38,717 bases of DNA, taken from the NCBI GenBank assembly GCA_002691825.1, contig NZIZ01000021.1, positions 44,632 to 83,348 of the forward strand, in the 5' to 3' direction. Below are positions 9,535 to 19,388 of the stretch, piece after piece. Position 1 is the stretch's first letter. Every line of letters begins with the position of its first letter. The position numbers were made by a program, and so were the translations under genes. Origin of the DNA: Porticoccaceae bacterium (GTDB lineage: Bacteria; Pseudomonadota; Gammaproteobacteria; Pseudomonadales; Porticoccaceae). The notes beneath the pieces are model-generated. The model ran no database searches. It saw nothing but the letters and a program-made list of their open reading frames with translations, and was not told the origin of the DNA.

Positions 9535-10815
9535 ATTTGATGTTCGGTATTGCACTATATGGATCCCTGTTTGTACCAGTTGAGCCCAAAACTCGCGTGA
9601 CGATCGAGCCTGGTACTCTGATCGGTGCCAATAGTGGCGGTGCTCAGGCAATAAGTGGTATCCCATCTGCTACGCAAGCGATCAGAGAATTATCATTCAC
9701 TTCAGCCATACAAGCACCCTAGTCGAAGTGGGAAAATGTTGACTGTTGAATTTGGTGCCAGCTGCTTGTGGAGCGTTTACCCAAAATTTTCGCCCTCGCT
9801 GAGAATGATGTCATATCGATCGAAGAACTGTCTATCCAATATTATCTGGACTCCCAAACTTTATAAAGATCAGCTTATGCCGGTCACTATTCATATCCGT
9901 TGTGTAAGCTTTAAAAGTCACTCATCTGGTATGAGGAGTGCAGATAGAACGAACTCTTGCGAGGTATTGAACTATCGTTGTATTGTCTAATTTAAGCTTA
10001 AAGTGTTTCAATGCTCAGCAACGCCGGAACTATCGGAGGGGCATGGGTTTGGGAGTTCGAATTATTTGGCTCTGGATAAAAATTCGACCCTCAATTGGAT
10101 CTGGCAGAATATTTTTCTATCTGGTGGAGACCCTGATAACGTCAAGTTGATTTGTAACCCTGGCGGAAGTACGGTGGCTCACCATCTGCAGACAAGTCTT
10201 CTTGCAGATCGACTCTTCAATAAATTTATAGGGACGGATATGTTTTCTAAGATCAGATTCTATCGTTGTTTCATCTCGGTAAATGGTCCACGGTTCCTTT
10301 GCTGATTAGTTACAACTAGGACGGGGTACTATTGAGGCATTGTATCCAAGGAATCGAGTCTCCTGTTGAGATCACTTCAGTGAGATAATCCATGCCATAT
10401 GTGGTGCCGCCGCCCCTTATCAAATCGCTTTGGATTTGTAAGAGGAAGAGTCGACTGAACTATGCAAAGAATAATAACGGGAATAATCCAGTGTTTGGAT
10501 TACTAATAGTTGGAAAAAAAGTAGAGAGTTCGGAGGCCTTATATGATTTTACTACTTTGTTCATCAGCAAAGTGCCTTAACTGGGAGATAACTAGGAGCG
10601 CATCAGTCAGCCCAACTTATATTTAGCTTCGGAAATTAAATTCTACTCATTTTACGGCTCTGTGACTCCAAGGTCTGTTGATTAGTTATTGTTCGTGTGT
10701 TGTGAGGCTCAAAGATTCAGCTGATAAAAAGCTAAGAGTCAAAGAGACCCTTTCATGGCAATGGTTCGCAGGAAATAATACAGACCTATTAGATCGACAT
10801 TCAACCTAATACCAA
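9535..10815 (+). pseudogene. Degraded type-B carboxylesterase
   Basis: Ordered motif remnants in shifting frames: 'VTIEPGTLIGANSGGAQAISGIPSA', 'SKNCLSNIIWTPKLYKDQLMPVTIHIRCVSFKSHSSG', 'NYLALDKNSTLNWIWQNIFLSGGDPDNVKLICNPGGSTVAHHLQTSLLADRLFNKFI', 'NNNGNNPVFGLLIVGKKVESSEALY', 'SWQWFAGNNTDLLDRHS' (compare WKAWSPDGDNTMLLDSEDG in the ORF at 17020-18183). Multiple frameshifts and stops; ends approximate. Confidence 0.82.
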
Positions 10816-11015
10816 TCGATATTTTCATAGACGAGGTGATCTCACTTTGACATGTACTCTTGATCCGATAACGTTTTATGTGATTTGTAATAAGAATTCA
10901 TGATAAGAGATATAGTTTTTTTGTATGATTGAGTAGTAAGAATTAATATATACTTAAGAGCAACAGTGCTGTCATGTCGTTTGTCTGAAGTATAAAGTCA
11001 TCAGGAGGAGTTTCG

Positions 11016-12209
11016 ATGGATATAACGTTCACTAAAGAGGATTTGGCGTTTCGCGATGAGGTACGCGACTTCTTTGCCACTGAGTATGATTCCTCAGTGG
11101 CAGGAGGCTTGAATTTAGCAACTATCAGCGATGGTATTTCCTACAAAGAAGCAATCGTGACATGGCAAAAGAAGCTTTATGCAAAAGGCTGGATTGCTCC
11201 CAGTTGGCCGGTAGAGTACGGCGGTGCTGGCTGGTCCATAACCCAAAAATTTATTTTTGAGACTGAGCGCGGGGCTGCGGGGATCCCAGCTGTCATTCCC
11301 TTCGGGCTAAACATGGTTGCGCCGGTTATATACACTTTCGGAAATGAAGAGCAAAAGAAAAGATTTTTACCCCGAATACTCTCTAGTGATGACTGGTGGT
11401 GTCAAGGCTATTCTGAGCCCGGAGCGGGATCTGATTTGGCAGCTTTGAGTACTTCTGCAGATTTGGTTGATGGACAGTACTTGGTCAACGGCCATAAGAT
11501 CTGGACATCATATGCACAATATGCTGACTGGATCTTTTGCTTGGTTCGCACGAGCAAGGAGACGCGAAAGCAACAGGGTATAAGCTTTTTACTTATTGAC
11601 ATGAAAACTCCTGGGATTAGTGTCAAACCAATAGTGACTATTGATGGGAGACACCATCTCAATGAGGTGATGTTTGAAGATGTGTGGGTGCCGCTTGAGA
11701 ACCTAATTGGTGAGCAGGACAAGGGTTGGACCTATGCAAAAGCGCTTTTGGCGCATGAACGCACTGGTATGGCCGAGGTGGCCGACTCAAAGCGGGCTTT
11801 CTCGGAATTAAAGGAGCGCGCAAAACACGAAGTTAATGGGGGTCGCGCAATGATTGATGACCCAGTTTTTCAGATGCGAATGTCAGATGTTGAGACGGAG
11901 CTTATGGCGCTTGAGTATACTGAACTTCGCGTATTAGCCGCGATGGCCGAGGGAGGCACCCCAGGGCCTGAGTCCTCTTTGCTTAAGATTAAGGGAACAG
12001 AGATAACTCAATCAATACAGGAGCTTCAACTGCAACTAGCTGCATATTATGGAAGTGGAATTCCAAGCGATGGGCAAAAGGATGGATATGGACATGATTT
12101 TGCTGAAGAAGCTCGTTGCGGATACCTTTTTGGACGTGCAGCAACAATATATGGAGGTTCTAACGAGGTGCAGCGCAATGTTATAGCTAAGATGGTTTTA
12201 GGGGTGTAG
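11016..12209 (+). CDS. Acyl-CoA dehydrogenase
   Basis: 'WPVEYGGAGWS', 'GYSEPGAGSDLAALSTSA', 'VNGHKIWTSYAQYADWIFCLVRT', 'ATIYGGSNEVQRNVIAKMVLG'. SD aggagg upstream. Confidence 0.93.
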   Translation: MDITFTKEDLAFRDEVRDFFATEYDSSVAGGLNLATISDGISYKEAIVTWQKKLYAKGWIAPSWPVEYGGAGWSITQKFIFETERGAAGIPAVIPFGLNMVAPVIYTFGNEEQKKRFLPRILSSDDWWCQGYSEPGAGSDLAALSTSADLVDGQYLVNGHKIWTSYAQYADWIFCLVRTSKETRKQQGISFLLIDMKTPGISVKPIVTIDGRHHLNEVMFEDVWVPLENLIGEQDKGWTYAKALLAHERTGMAEVADSKRAFSELKERAKHEVNGGRAMIDDPVFQMRMSDVETELMALEYTELRVLAAMAEGGTPGPESSLLKIKGTEITQSIQELQLQLAAYYGSGIPSDGQKDGYGHDFAEEARCGYLFGRAATIYGGSNEVQRNVIAKMVLGV

Positions 12210-12232
12210 CCGACTTTGAGGAGAGAAAAATC

Positions 12233-13387
12233 ATGAATTTCCAACTCAGTGATGAACAGGCGATGTTGCAGAACAGTGTTGCAAGGTATATAAAAGACCA
12301 ATATAACTTTGATACAAGGCGAAAAATTATATCATCACAAAAAGGAATGAGTTCTGAATTGTGGACAATCTTTTCTGAACTTGGATGGCTATCGATACCC
12401 TTTTCAGAGGACTATGGCGGCTATGGCGGTGGCAATGAAGACGTCGCGGTCATTATGGAAGAGCTGGGGAAGGGAATAGTGGTTGAGCCGTTTGTGCCAA
12501 CTGTGTTGTTGTTTGGTGGCCTGTTGTCGCATTGCGGAAATAATATTGTTGCTGCAGATCTTATTCCGAAGATCATTGAAGGAAGCTGTCAGGGCGCGTT
12601 TGCTTATCTTGAACGACAGTCACGATTTGAGATTACCGACATGAAGACGAAGGCAACGCCTTTAGAGAAGGGGTGGAGTATAGATGGTTCGAAGTCCATT
12701 GTCTTGAATGGCTCCAATGCGACGCACATTATTGTGGCGGCACGAACATCCGGTGGTCAGCACGATTCGTCGGGGATCAGCCTGTTTATGGTTGATGCGG
12801 ACTCACAAGGAATCTCAATCCTCCCTTACGGAATGATGGACGGTCACAAGGCTGCAAATATAATCTTTGACGGTGTGAATGTTTCGGATGATGCAATACT
12901 AGGTAGTTTGGACGAAGGTATGAGCATTGTGGAAAATATTATGCCACAGGTGTTAATCGGTCTCTGCGCAGAGTCAGTAGGAATTATGAGCGTACTAAAT
13001 GATGCCACAATCGCTTACACGAAGACGCGCCAGCAATTTGGTGTTCCAATAAGTTCTTTTCAAGCCCTCCAGCACCGCATGGTAGATAATTTTATGGCAG
13101 CTGAACAGGCAAGATCCATGGTGTATCGAGCATTGTGTGCTTTCGGCGACGGTAGCCTTGAAGTTGAGAACGAACGAATGCGCTCACTGCATGCTATGAA
13201 AATTGCAGTGGCGAGGTCTTCGAAGATGATCGGAGAGGAGGCAATCCAGATTCATGGAGGGATGGGAATGACCGATGAACTAAATATAGGTCACTATGTA
13301 AAGAGGCTCATGACTATAAATCTCATGTTTGGGGATGGGGATTACCACCAGAGAAAATTTAATCAGATAAGCTACTGTGCGGCATAG
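12233..13387 (+). CDS. Acyl-CoA dehydrogenase (second subunit-like paralogue)
   Basis: 'MNFQLSDEQAMLQNSVARYI...GWLSIPFSEDYGGYGGGNEDVAVIMEELGKGIVVEPF', 'TKTRQQFGVPISSFQALQHRMVDNF', 'AIQIHGGMGMTDELNIGHYVKRL'. Starts 23 nt after the first ACAD. Confidence 0.92.
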   Translation: MNFQLSDEQAMLQNSVARYIKDQYNFDTRRKIISSQKGMSSELWTIFSELGWLSIPFSEDYGGYGGGNEDVAVIMEELGKGIVVEPFVPTVLLFGGLLSHCGNNIVAADLIPKIIEGSCQGAFAYLERQSRFEITDMKTKATPLEKGWSIDGSKSIVLNGSNATHIIVAARTSGGQHDSSGISLFMVDADSQGISILPYGMMDGHKAANIIFDGVNVSDDAILGSLDEGMSIVENIMPQVLIGLCAESVGIMSVLNDATIAYTKTRQQFGVPISSFQALQHRMVDNFMAAEQARSMVYRALCAFGDGSLEVENERMRSLHAMKIAVARSSKMIGEEAIQIHGGMGMTDELNIGHYVKRLMTINLMFGDGDYHQRKFNQISYCAA

Positions 13388-13464
13388 TCTGCGTTTTGAG
13401 CCCATTAACATTATTGTCAATAAAAAATCATGCTCTGACACTGCAACAAATCAGCCTTGGATAG

Positions 13465-14448
13465 TTAAGATGCGGCTGCTGAGAATCCAGAAAGACGTGA
13501 ACTTATTATCTCCTCCGCCTCTACCATGATTCGTTTGATAAGTGCTTCGACGCTTGGCGAATCATCGATTAAACCCGCGACCATACCGCAAGACCAAGCT
13601 CCTGCGTCCATATCCCCATCCGCCATAATTTTTGGATAGATGCCAGCTACCTCATCGATAACATCCTCGAATGCCAGTTTGTCACCGAGCGTTTTTTCTT
13701 TTTCGAGGAGTCTAGTGACAGCGGCATTCTTTAGGACGCGCTCCGTATTGCGCAGTGGACGCATTACCAGAGCGGTGTCAAGTTCAGAGGCGTCTATAAT
13801 GGCTTGTTTTACGTTCGGATGAACCGGTGCCTCTTCCGTGGCAACAAACCGAGTGCCCATATTTATGCCCTCTGCACCGAGAGATAGAGCAGCCACCAAG
13901 CTGCGTGCATCAGCCATTCCGCCGGATGCAACAAAAGGTATTGTCAGCTCATCAGCGGCCCTCGGCAGTAAGATAAAATTTGGTATGTCATCCTCCCCCG
14001 GATGCCCACCACATTCAAAGCCATCGACCGAGACCGCATCGCAACCAATTCTCTCTGCTTTCAGGGAATGACGCACTGATGTGCATTTATGTATCACTTT
14101 TACGCCAGCGTCTTTTAGCATTGGCAACCATTTCTGGGGATTATTACCAGCTGTTTCCACAACGGTCACACCGCCCGCTATAATTGCCCTAAACATCTCT
14201 TCGTAGTTTGGTGGCGTCAGGCTCGGCAAGAAGGTCATGTTCACTCCGAAAGGTTTGTTTGTCATCTGTCGGCAACGAGCTATCTCTTTAGCCAATTTCT
14301 CCGGGGTACCTTGGGTGAGACCAGTTATTATCCCGAGGCCGCCGGCATTTGAAACAGCTGCAGCCAGTTCCGCAAAGCCGACATAATGCATTCCGCCCTG
14401 GATAATTGGATGTTTTATCCCAAATAATTCAGTGATCCGTGTTTTCAT
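13465..14448 (-). CDS. Nitronate monooxygenase / 2-nitropropane dioxygenase-like
   Basis: 'MKTRITELFGIKHPIIQGGMHYVGFAELAAAVSNAGGLGIITG', 'CDAVSVDGFECGGHPGEDDIP', 'PFVASGGMADARSLVAALSLGAEGINMGTRFVATEEAPVH'. Confidence 0.92.
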   Translation of the reverse strand: MKTRITELFGIKHPIIQGGMHYVGFAELAAAVSNAGGLGIITGLTQGTPEKLAKEIARCRQMTNKPFGVNMTFLPSLTPPNYEEMFRAIIAGGVTVVETAGNNPQKWLPMLKDAGVKVIHKCTSVRHSLKAERIGCDAVSVDGFECGGHPGEDDIPNFILLPRAADELTIPFVASGGMADARSLVAALSLGAEGINMGTRFVATEEAPVHPNVKQAIIDASELDTALVMRPLRNTERVLKNAAVTRLLEKEKTLGDKLAFEDVIDEVAGIYPKIMADGDMDAGAWSCGMVAGLIDDSPSVEALIKRIMVEAEEIISSRLSGFSAAAS

Positions 14449-14585
14449 GGTGCGTCCTGTATTTCAGTATTTAATCGGTAAGTATAACTCACTTTGGGGC
14501 TATGAAACATATCGGGACTCTACATAAACTATACCTAACTCTTATATAATCAAAGGCAGTAGCTATTGCAACGATAGCTCTGAAA

Positions 14586-14631
14586 TATGATTTTTTTTAT
14601 AGGATTGGGAATGTTGATAAAAAAAATCATA
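14586..14631. repeat. Perfect AT-rich inverted repeat in a divergent intergenic region
   Basis: tatgattttttttat (14586-14600) and ataaaaaaaatcata (14617-14631) are exact reverse complements (15 bp arms, 16-nt spacer). Confidence 0.8.
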
Positions 14632-14768
14632 GTATTTCGAATTCCATAGTACCGATAGGCTCCGTATAATGGTTGCGATACGGGTCGGCTCGTTTGGGAT
14701 CCTAAGCGATAACAGCGGACTTTTTTGTTGGTCTTTTTAAAAGGAACGAATTACAAGGAAGCATTGCA

Positions 14769-15554
14769 ATGTCTAACCATAACGCTCTTCAAACTTTTGG
14801 TCGCTCTGGAAACCCTGCTCTGAGTGACGCTACGTTTAGTGATGAAGCTAAAAATTTTCGCCCTCACGTTAAAGATCTGGGTGTGATGACCCTAGAGGGG
14901 ACGGTGAATAAGACCGGGGTCCTTCTTTTTCTTGTGGTGCTTTCGGCCTCTTACACATGGAATCTTTTTTTTCGAAGCGGTGACGCCTCAAGTGTCATGC
15001 CCCTCATGATGATTGGGGGGATTGGCGGATTTATCATGGCGCTTGTCACAGTTTTCAAGAAGCACTGGTCCGGTACGACAGCACCAATTTATGCTTTACT
15101 AGAGGGTCTTTTGTTGGGCGGTATATCTGCGATTTATGAGGCGCAATTTCAGGGAATTGTGATACAGGCAATTGGATTAACTTTGGGAACCCTTGCGTCA
15201 CTACTTTTTCTTTACAAAACAGGAATTGTGAAGCCAACCGAAAATTTTCGACTGATGATCGTTTCAGCGACCATGGGTATCGGTGTGTTGTACTTTGTTA
15301 GCATGGTTATGAGTATTTTCGGAGCTGGAATTGGCTTTATTCATTCAAATGGTATTTTTGGAATTGGCTTTAGCTTGTTCGTGGTAGCGATCGCTGCACT
15401 CAACTTAGTACTTGATTTTGATTTTATCGAGATGGGAGCCGAGCAAGGAGCACCAAAATATATGGAGTGGTTCGGTGCGTTTTCATTAATGGTGACGCTT
15501 ATTTGGTTGTACCTAGAGATGTTAAGGCTGCTGGCTAAACTGAGAAGCCGTTGA
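14769..15554 (+). CDS. Bax inhibitor-1/YccA family-like integral membrane protein
   Basis: N-terminal 'NPALSDATF', then multiple hydrophobic helices including 'TAPIYALLEGLLLGGISAIYE', 'LNLVLDFDFIEMGAEQGAPKYMEWFGAFSLMVTLIWLYLEMLRLLA', typical of this family. Confidence 0.85.
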   Translation: MSNHNALQTFGRSGNPALSDATFSDEAKNFRPHVKDLGVMTLEGTVNKTGVLLFLVVLSASYTWNLFFRSGDASSVMPLMMIGGIGGFIMALVTVFKKHWSGTTAPIYALLEGLLLGGISAIYEAQFQGIVIQAIGLTLGTLASLLFLYKTGIVKPTENFRLMIVSATMGIGVLYFVSMVMSIFGAGIGFIHSNGIFGIGFSLFVVAIAALNLVLDFDFIEMGAEQGAPKYMEWFGAFSLMVTLIWLYLEMLRLLAKLRSR

Positions 15555-15760
15555 TGGACTTAAATAGCCTCGTTTTTGGTATTATTTCTGCATGCTCATT
15601 GGCGATTTTTTTCTATATAGGACGCTTTAAAGCCTCGAGAAGCCAGCTGGACCGTGAGGATCGTATTGATTGGTCAACACGGAAATTTTCCGTTTGGAAG
15701 ATTTTTCTTTATAGTGTCGGGGGAGTTTCGGCACTGATATTGTTGACATACTTTTTATGA
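15554..15760 (+). CDS. Small two-helix membrane protein, uncharacterised
   Basis: ATG at 15554 overlaps the upstream stop (TGATG); two hydrophobic segments; no recognised family. Confidence 0.6.
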   Translation: MDLNSLVFGIISACSLAIFFYIGRFKASRSQLDREDRIDWSTRKFSVWKIFLYSVGGVSALILLTYFL

Positions 15761-15807
15761 TAAAAATCAACTTGCCGTGATATTCAGAAACATCTGACAA
15801 AGGAAAT

Positions 15808-16194
15808 GTGTTGGAAAATATTCCTATATTATTACATGGAGCCGTTGCTGGATTGATTTTATACCAAAGTGCTATTGTGGCACCTAACGTATTTCTGCTA
15901 CTGCCACCAGAGAATAGTTCACTGATTCTCAGAACAGTTTTTCCAAGTTTTTTTCTTACAATCTTAGTACTATCGTTGTTAAGTAGCTTGTGTTCGCTCC
16001 TTTATTTAAATTGGTCAACTGCAGTTATCGGTGGAGTTTCTGCCTCACTGTCAATGGTGGCTTATCTTATGATTCCCATCACCAATAGGAGTCGCGATGA
16101 GGGGAATAATGAGCAATTCAATCGTCTACATCTCTTGAGTGTAGTGATAACTCTGATAATCCTATTACTTAGTATCTCAGTAGCTTTGCTATAA
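15808..16194 (+). CDS. DUF4149-like membrane protein
   Basis: GTG start; four hydrophobic segments with 'LHGAVAGLILYQSAIVAPNVFLLLPPENSSLILRTVFPSFF', resembling DUF4149. Confidence 0.55.
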   Translation: MLENIPILLHGAVAGLILYQSAIVAPNVFLLLPPENSSLILRTVFPSFFLTILVLSLLSSLCSLLYLNWSTAVIGGVSASLSMVAYLMIPITNRSRDEGNNEQFNRLHLLSVVITLIILLLSISVALL

Positions 16195-17019
16195 AGAAGG
16201 TTTAGAAATTCTGCTTTGATGCACACCGGACCGGTAAAGTACATACATATCTCTTTATGATAGTACTCCTATTGATAATTATTGATTCAAATGTGAGCAC
16301 ATCAAGAGTACCTCGGTATCGAGCTTTTGGAGCACCATTGTAGAATAAAAGGTAAAGTCTGACGCCTCCAAACCAAGGTATTCCTATGTTTCCTTCAGTT
16401 CTATTGATCTAATGCTGCCCTCATATTTTCGCTCTAAAAATATGTTGATTTTTAAAACATAAAAATTTGCGGCAATTAATAAAAAGCTTACACCGACAGA
16501 GGAGTTTGTGAAAGATATCCAACTCCAAAGCTTGATCGAGCATTGATTTAAGTCAGCTCCAAATGGATGAACCATGGAGTATTAAATGGGATCTGCATCT
16601 AAACTAATAGGTAGATTTGGTCTGAAGAAGGAAAAAATTTCCTCACCATTTTTGCTTTTGATAGCTATTATGACTTGTATTAAGCGTAAACCATCGCTTA
16701 ACGCTGTCAACCGAGTTTATCTTGAATACAAGCGCATTGCCGTTATATAGAGCTCCCACTCCACTAATATTTTCCATATGGTATGTGACTGTCATTAAAC
16801 CGAGTGGCTTTAAGAGTTGCACTCTCGAGCTTGTAAAAAATAGGCTAACGGTACGGTCTTGCTAAAACAATATGCGATGTGTGGATTAATTTTTTATATT
16901 TTTATTTAAAAATACGTCTTATTTACAGATACGCATTTCATCAAAAAGAAGTTTTTTATTTATTAGTACGGATTGGAAATCAGTGACCAAAATTTTCTCT
17001 ATCAATCCTAAAATATCTT

Positions 17020-18952
17020 TTAAAATAAATTTTTAAATAATTGTTTTTTATACATTTTACATCCCTGAAATGGGATTCTATCGTAGTACTCCTCATCCCA
17101 GAAATCACTACTTTGAAATGAAAACAGGAAGGCTCGTGCATACTGTTGACAACGCTGATACTGGTCAAGCTCCTTTGAAAATAGCAGAATGCGACTCTTA
17201 AGGTCTTCTATTTTTAGACGCCTTTCATACATTCTAGCACCTCCTCCATCTTCGCTATCAAGCAGCATGGTATTATCCCCATCTGGCGACCACGCTTTCC
17301 AATGAGGTTGGTTCATATTCCTACCCTCGTTTGGAGATCCAGAATATGCAAAGTTTCCCCAGTAATTCATCATTAGCTTAGACAATACATCACGGCTATA
17401 TTTGCTTAAAGGGTCATAAAGATTTGGTATTGATAGCCCACTTATAAACTCTCCGAACACAAATTCAATCTCGACACCCTGGCCAGCGCCGATCACTTCC
17501 GCTAAGTTCCAAACTGAGTTGGATTGTAGTTCGTCCCAATCAAATCGATAGGTAAATACATTCATCGGCGCATCTACATCTAGACGACTTTTTGTAAATA
17601 ATTCAGCCGGTTTTTCTACAGCCAGTGCGTGAGTTTGTGCTGATCGTATGATTGCGTTAAGAGAGTACTTTGTTCGATCACGTATCCTTGGAAAAATGTT
17701 CGCATACCAATAAACATTCTCTTTTTCAAAGGCCATTTGAGATTTGGCATTATCACGGTTTGACCCGAGTATTATTGGAACGTTGTTGTAATTGGTAGGG
17801 TAGGCCAATAGGGTAGGTATAGATTCACTAGGCAGAATAATTTCGTCTCTTATTAATTGCGGGATTTGGTGTACTCCTGAAGTCACAAATGGGTTGTGTA
17901 AATCTGCAAGGACTATCTGACTTGCCTCTTGATTCCGCAAAATGCCAGCAAGATTTTCGTCATCAATTGATTGAATATCACGCTTTGCCTCCCTCCTATT
18001 GGATGCTATACCAAGGTCCTTAAAGAGTTGTGTAATTAACTCGTTACTGCTTGAGAAGTAACCATCAACAGTATCATCGCTAAAGTTCTCCGCCCGGGCG
18101 ATAGACTCGGTTCTCATTGACCCACTTTGAATGATTGCTTTATGAAACAAACCCTCGGCGAGGGGTGAGGCAATCATTGCCATAATATTTCTTCCGCCAG
18201 AAGATTCACCAAAGAGAGTAATATTTCCATTGTCACCACCGAAATTTGCTATATTTTTTTTTTATCCATGAGAGGCCTGAGATGATATCTAATAGGCCGA
18301 AGTTTGCGGAGGCGTCTAGTCTAGTCTCTGCTGTGTTTCTGAGCGCTCTATGAGAAAAATTACCAAGATGTCCTAATCGATATCCAATGGATACAAAAAC
18401 TACCTGCTGTGTTCCGGCTAGCTTGTGGCCACTCAGGTGAGTTGCTGATCCGACAACATTGCCTCCGCCGTGGATCCAGACCATGACGGGCAGCTGCTCT
18501 TCTGTTTGCGCTGAGTTAACCGCCGCAGACCTAGGTGCCCAGATATTTAGGTATAGACAATCCTCATCTCCTACCACCATCCCTTCAGAACCATCGACCC
18601 CTGATAACCTTGACCAGGGTTGTGTGCAAGGTGATTCTGGATATAGGGCCTCTAATGTCTCCTCCCAACTTTCGGATGGCCTTGGTGCTAGCCAGCGCAG
18701 AACCCCCATCGGGGGACTTGCATATGGGATTCCGAGCCATACGTGAGTGTCTTTTAGTCCATTAAATCCAATCACGGGTCCGGACTCTGTGGCTCTTAGG
18801 GTTGCAGGATCAGCTTTCTGAGGAATGAAAATGGGCGGCGTATATTGGCGAATGCCATATATTTGGCGATCGAAAATCCCGTAAACCCATACAATAATTA
18901 CGGTACCGAATATCAAGATTAGTATGGTAAAGGCCCATTTGCTTTTTACCAA
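17020..18952 (-). pseudogene. Type-B carboxylesterase-like gene split by one frameshift at an A10 tract
   Basis: ORFs 18233-18952 and 17020-18183 join as '...FGLLDIISGLSWIKK|NIANFGGDNGNITLFGESSGGRNIMAMIASPLAEGLFHKAIIQSGS...' if one A is removed from the minus-strand A10 run (plus-strand T10 within 18254-18263). Otherwise full length with N-terminal membrane anchor. Confidence 0.85.
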
Positions 18953-19388
18953 TTTGTCTCAGCCCCACTTGCAATTAAATTTAGCTGACCTCATGAATTG
19001 ACTTAATAGCCTCAGTTTTTAAAACTTTGTATCTCAAGCTCCAACATATTGCATTTGTAAAAGTGTGTTAGCAATTGCCAAAGATCTTTATTTAGTTTAA
19101 TACTTGCGGCGCAAGGTGTCAGCGATGGTGCTCTGAGCTGCCAGACTAGTACCGGCTTAATTGTGCACGTAGCGGAAGAAACTCCGCACTGCTTTTGAAA
19201 ACTAAACCCATCGCAACATGAAGTTGAGCGCCTAGATCGCTTATGGACATGAGGGATGTCTGGTGTCTGTTCCGCGGTCATACTAAGCCCAACTCTACTA
19301 TATGCATACAGCGCTTAATCGGTAATTGGTAACGCCGCATTAGAGTTCAGAAAACGCCTCAATTGATTTAAGATATGCACTCAGCATA

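Noticed and set aside
16200-16980. Short ORFs and the ACCGGACCGGT palindrome in the gap before the carboxylesterase
   Set aside because: ORFs short with no recognisable domain; an 11-bp palindrome alone is weak evidence.
18459-18765. Overlapping plus-strand ORFs of 95 and 76 aa
   Set aside because: Antisense to conserved carboxylesterase motifs; shadow ORFs.
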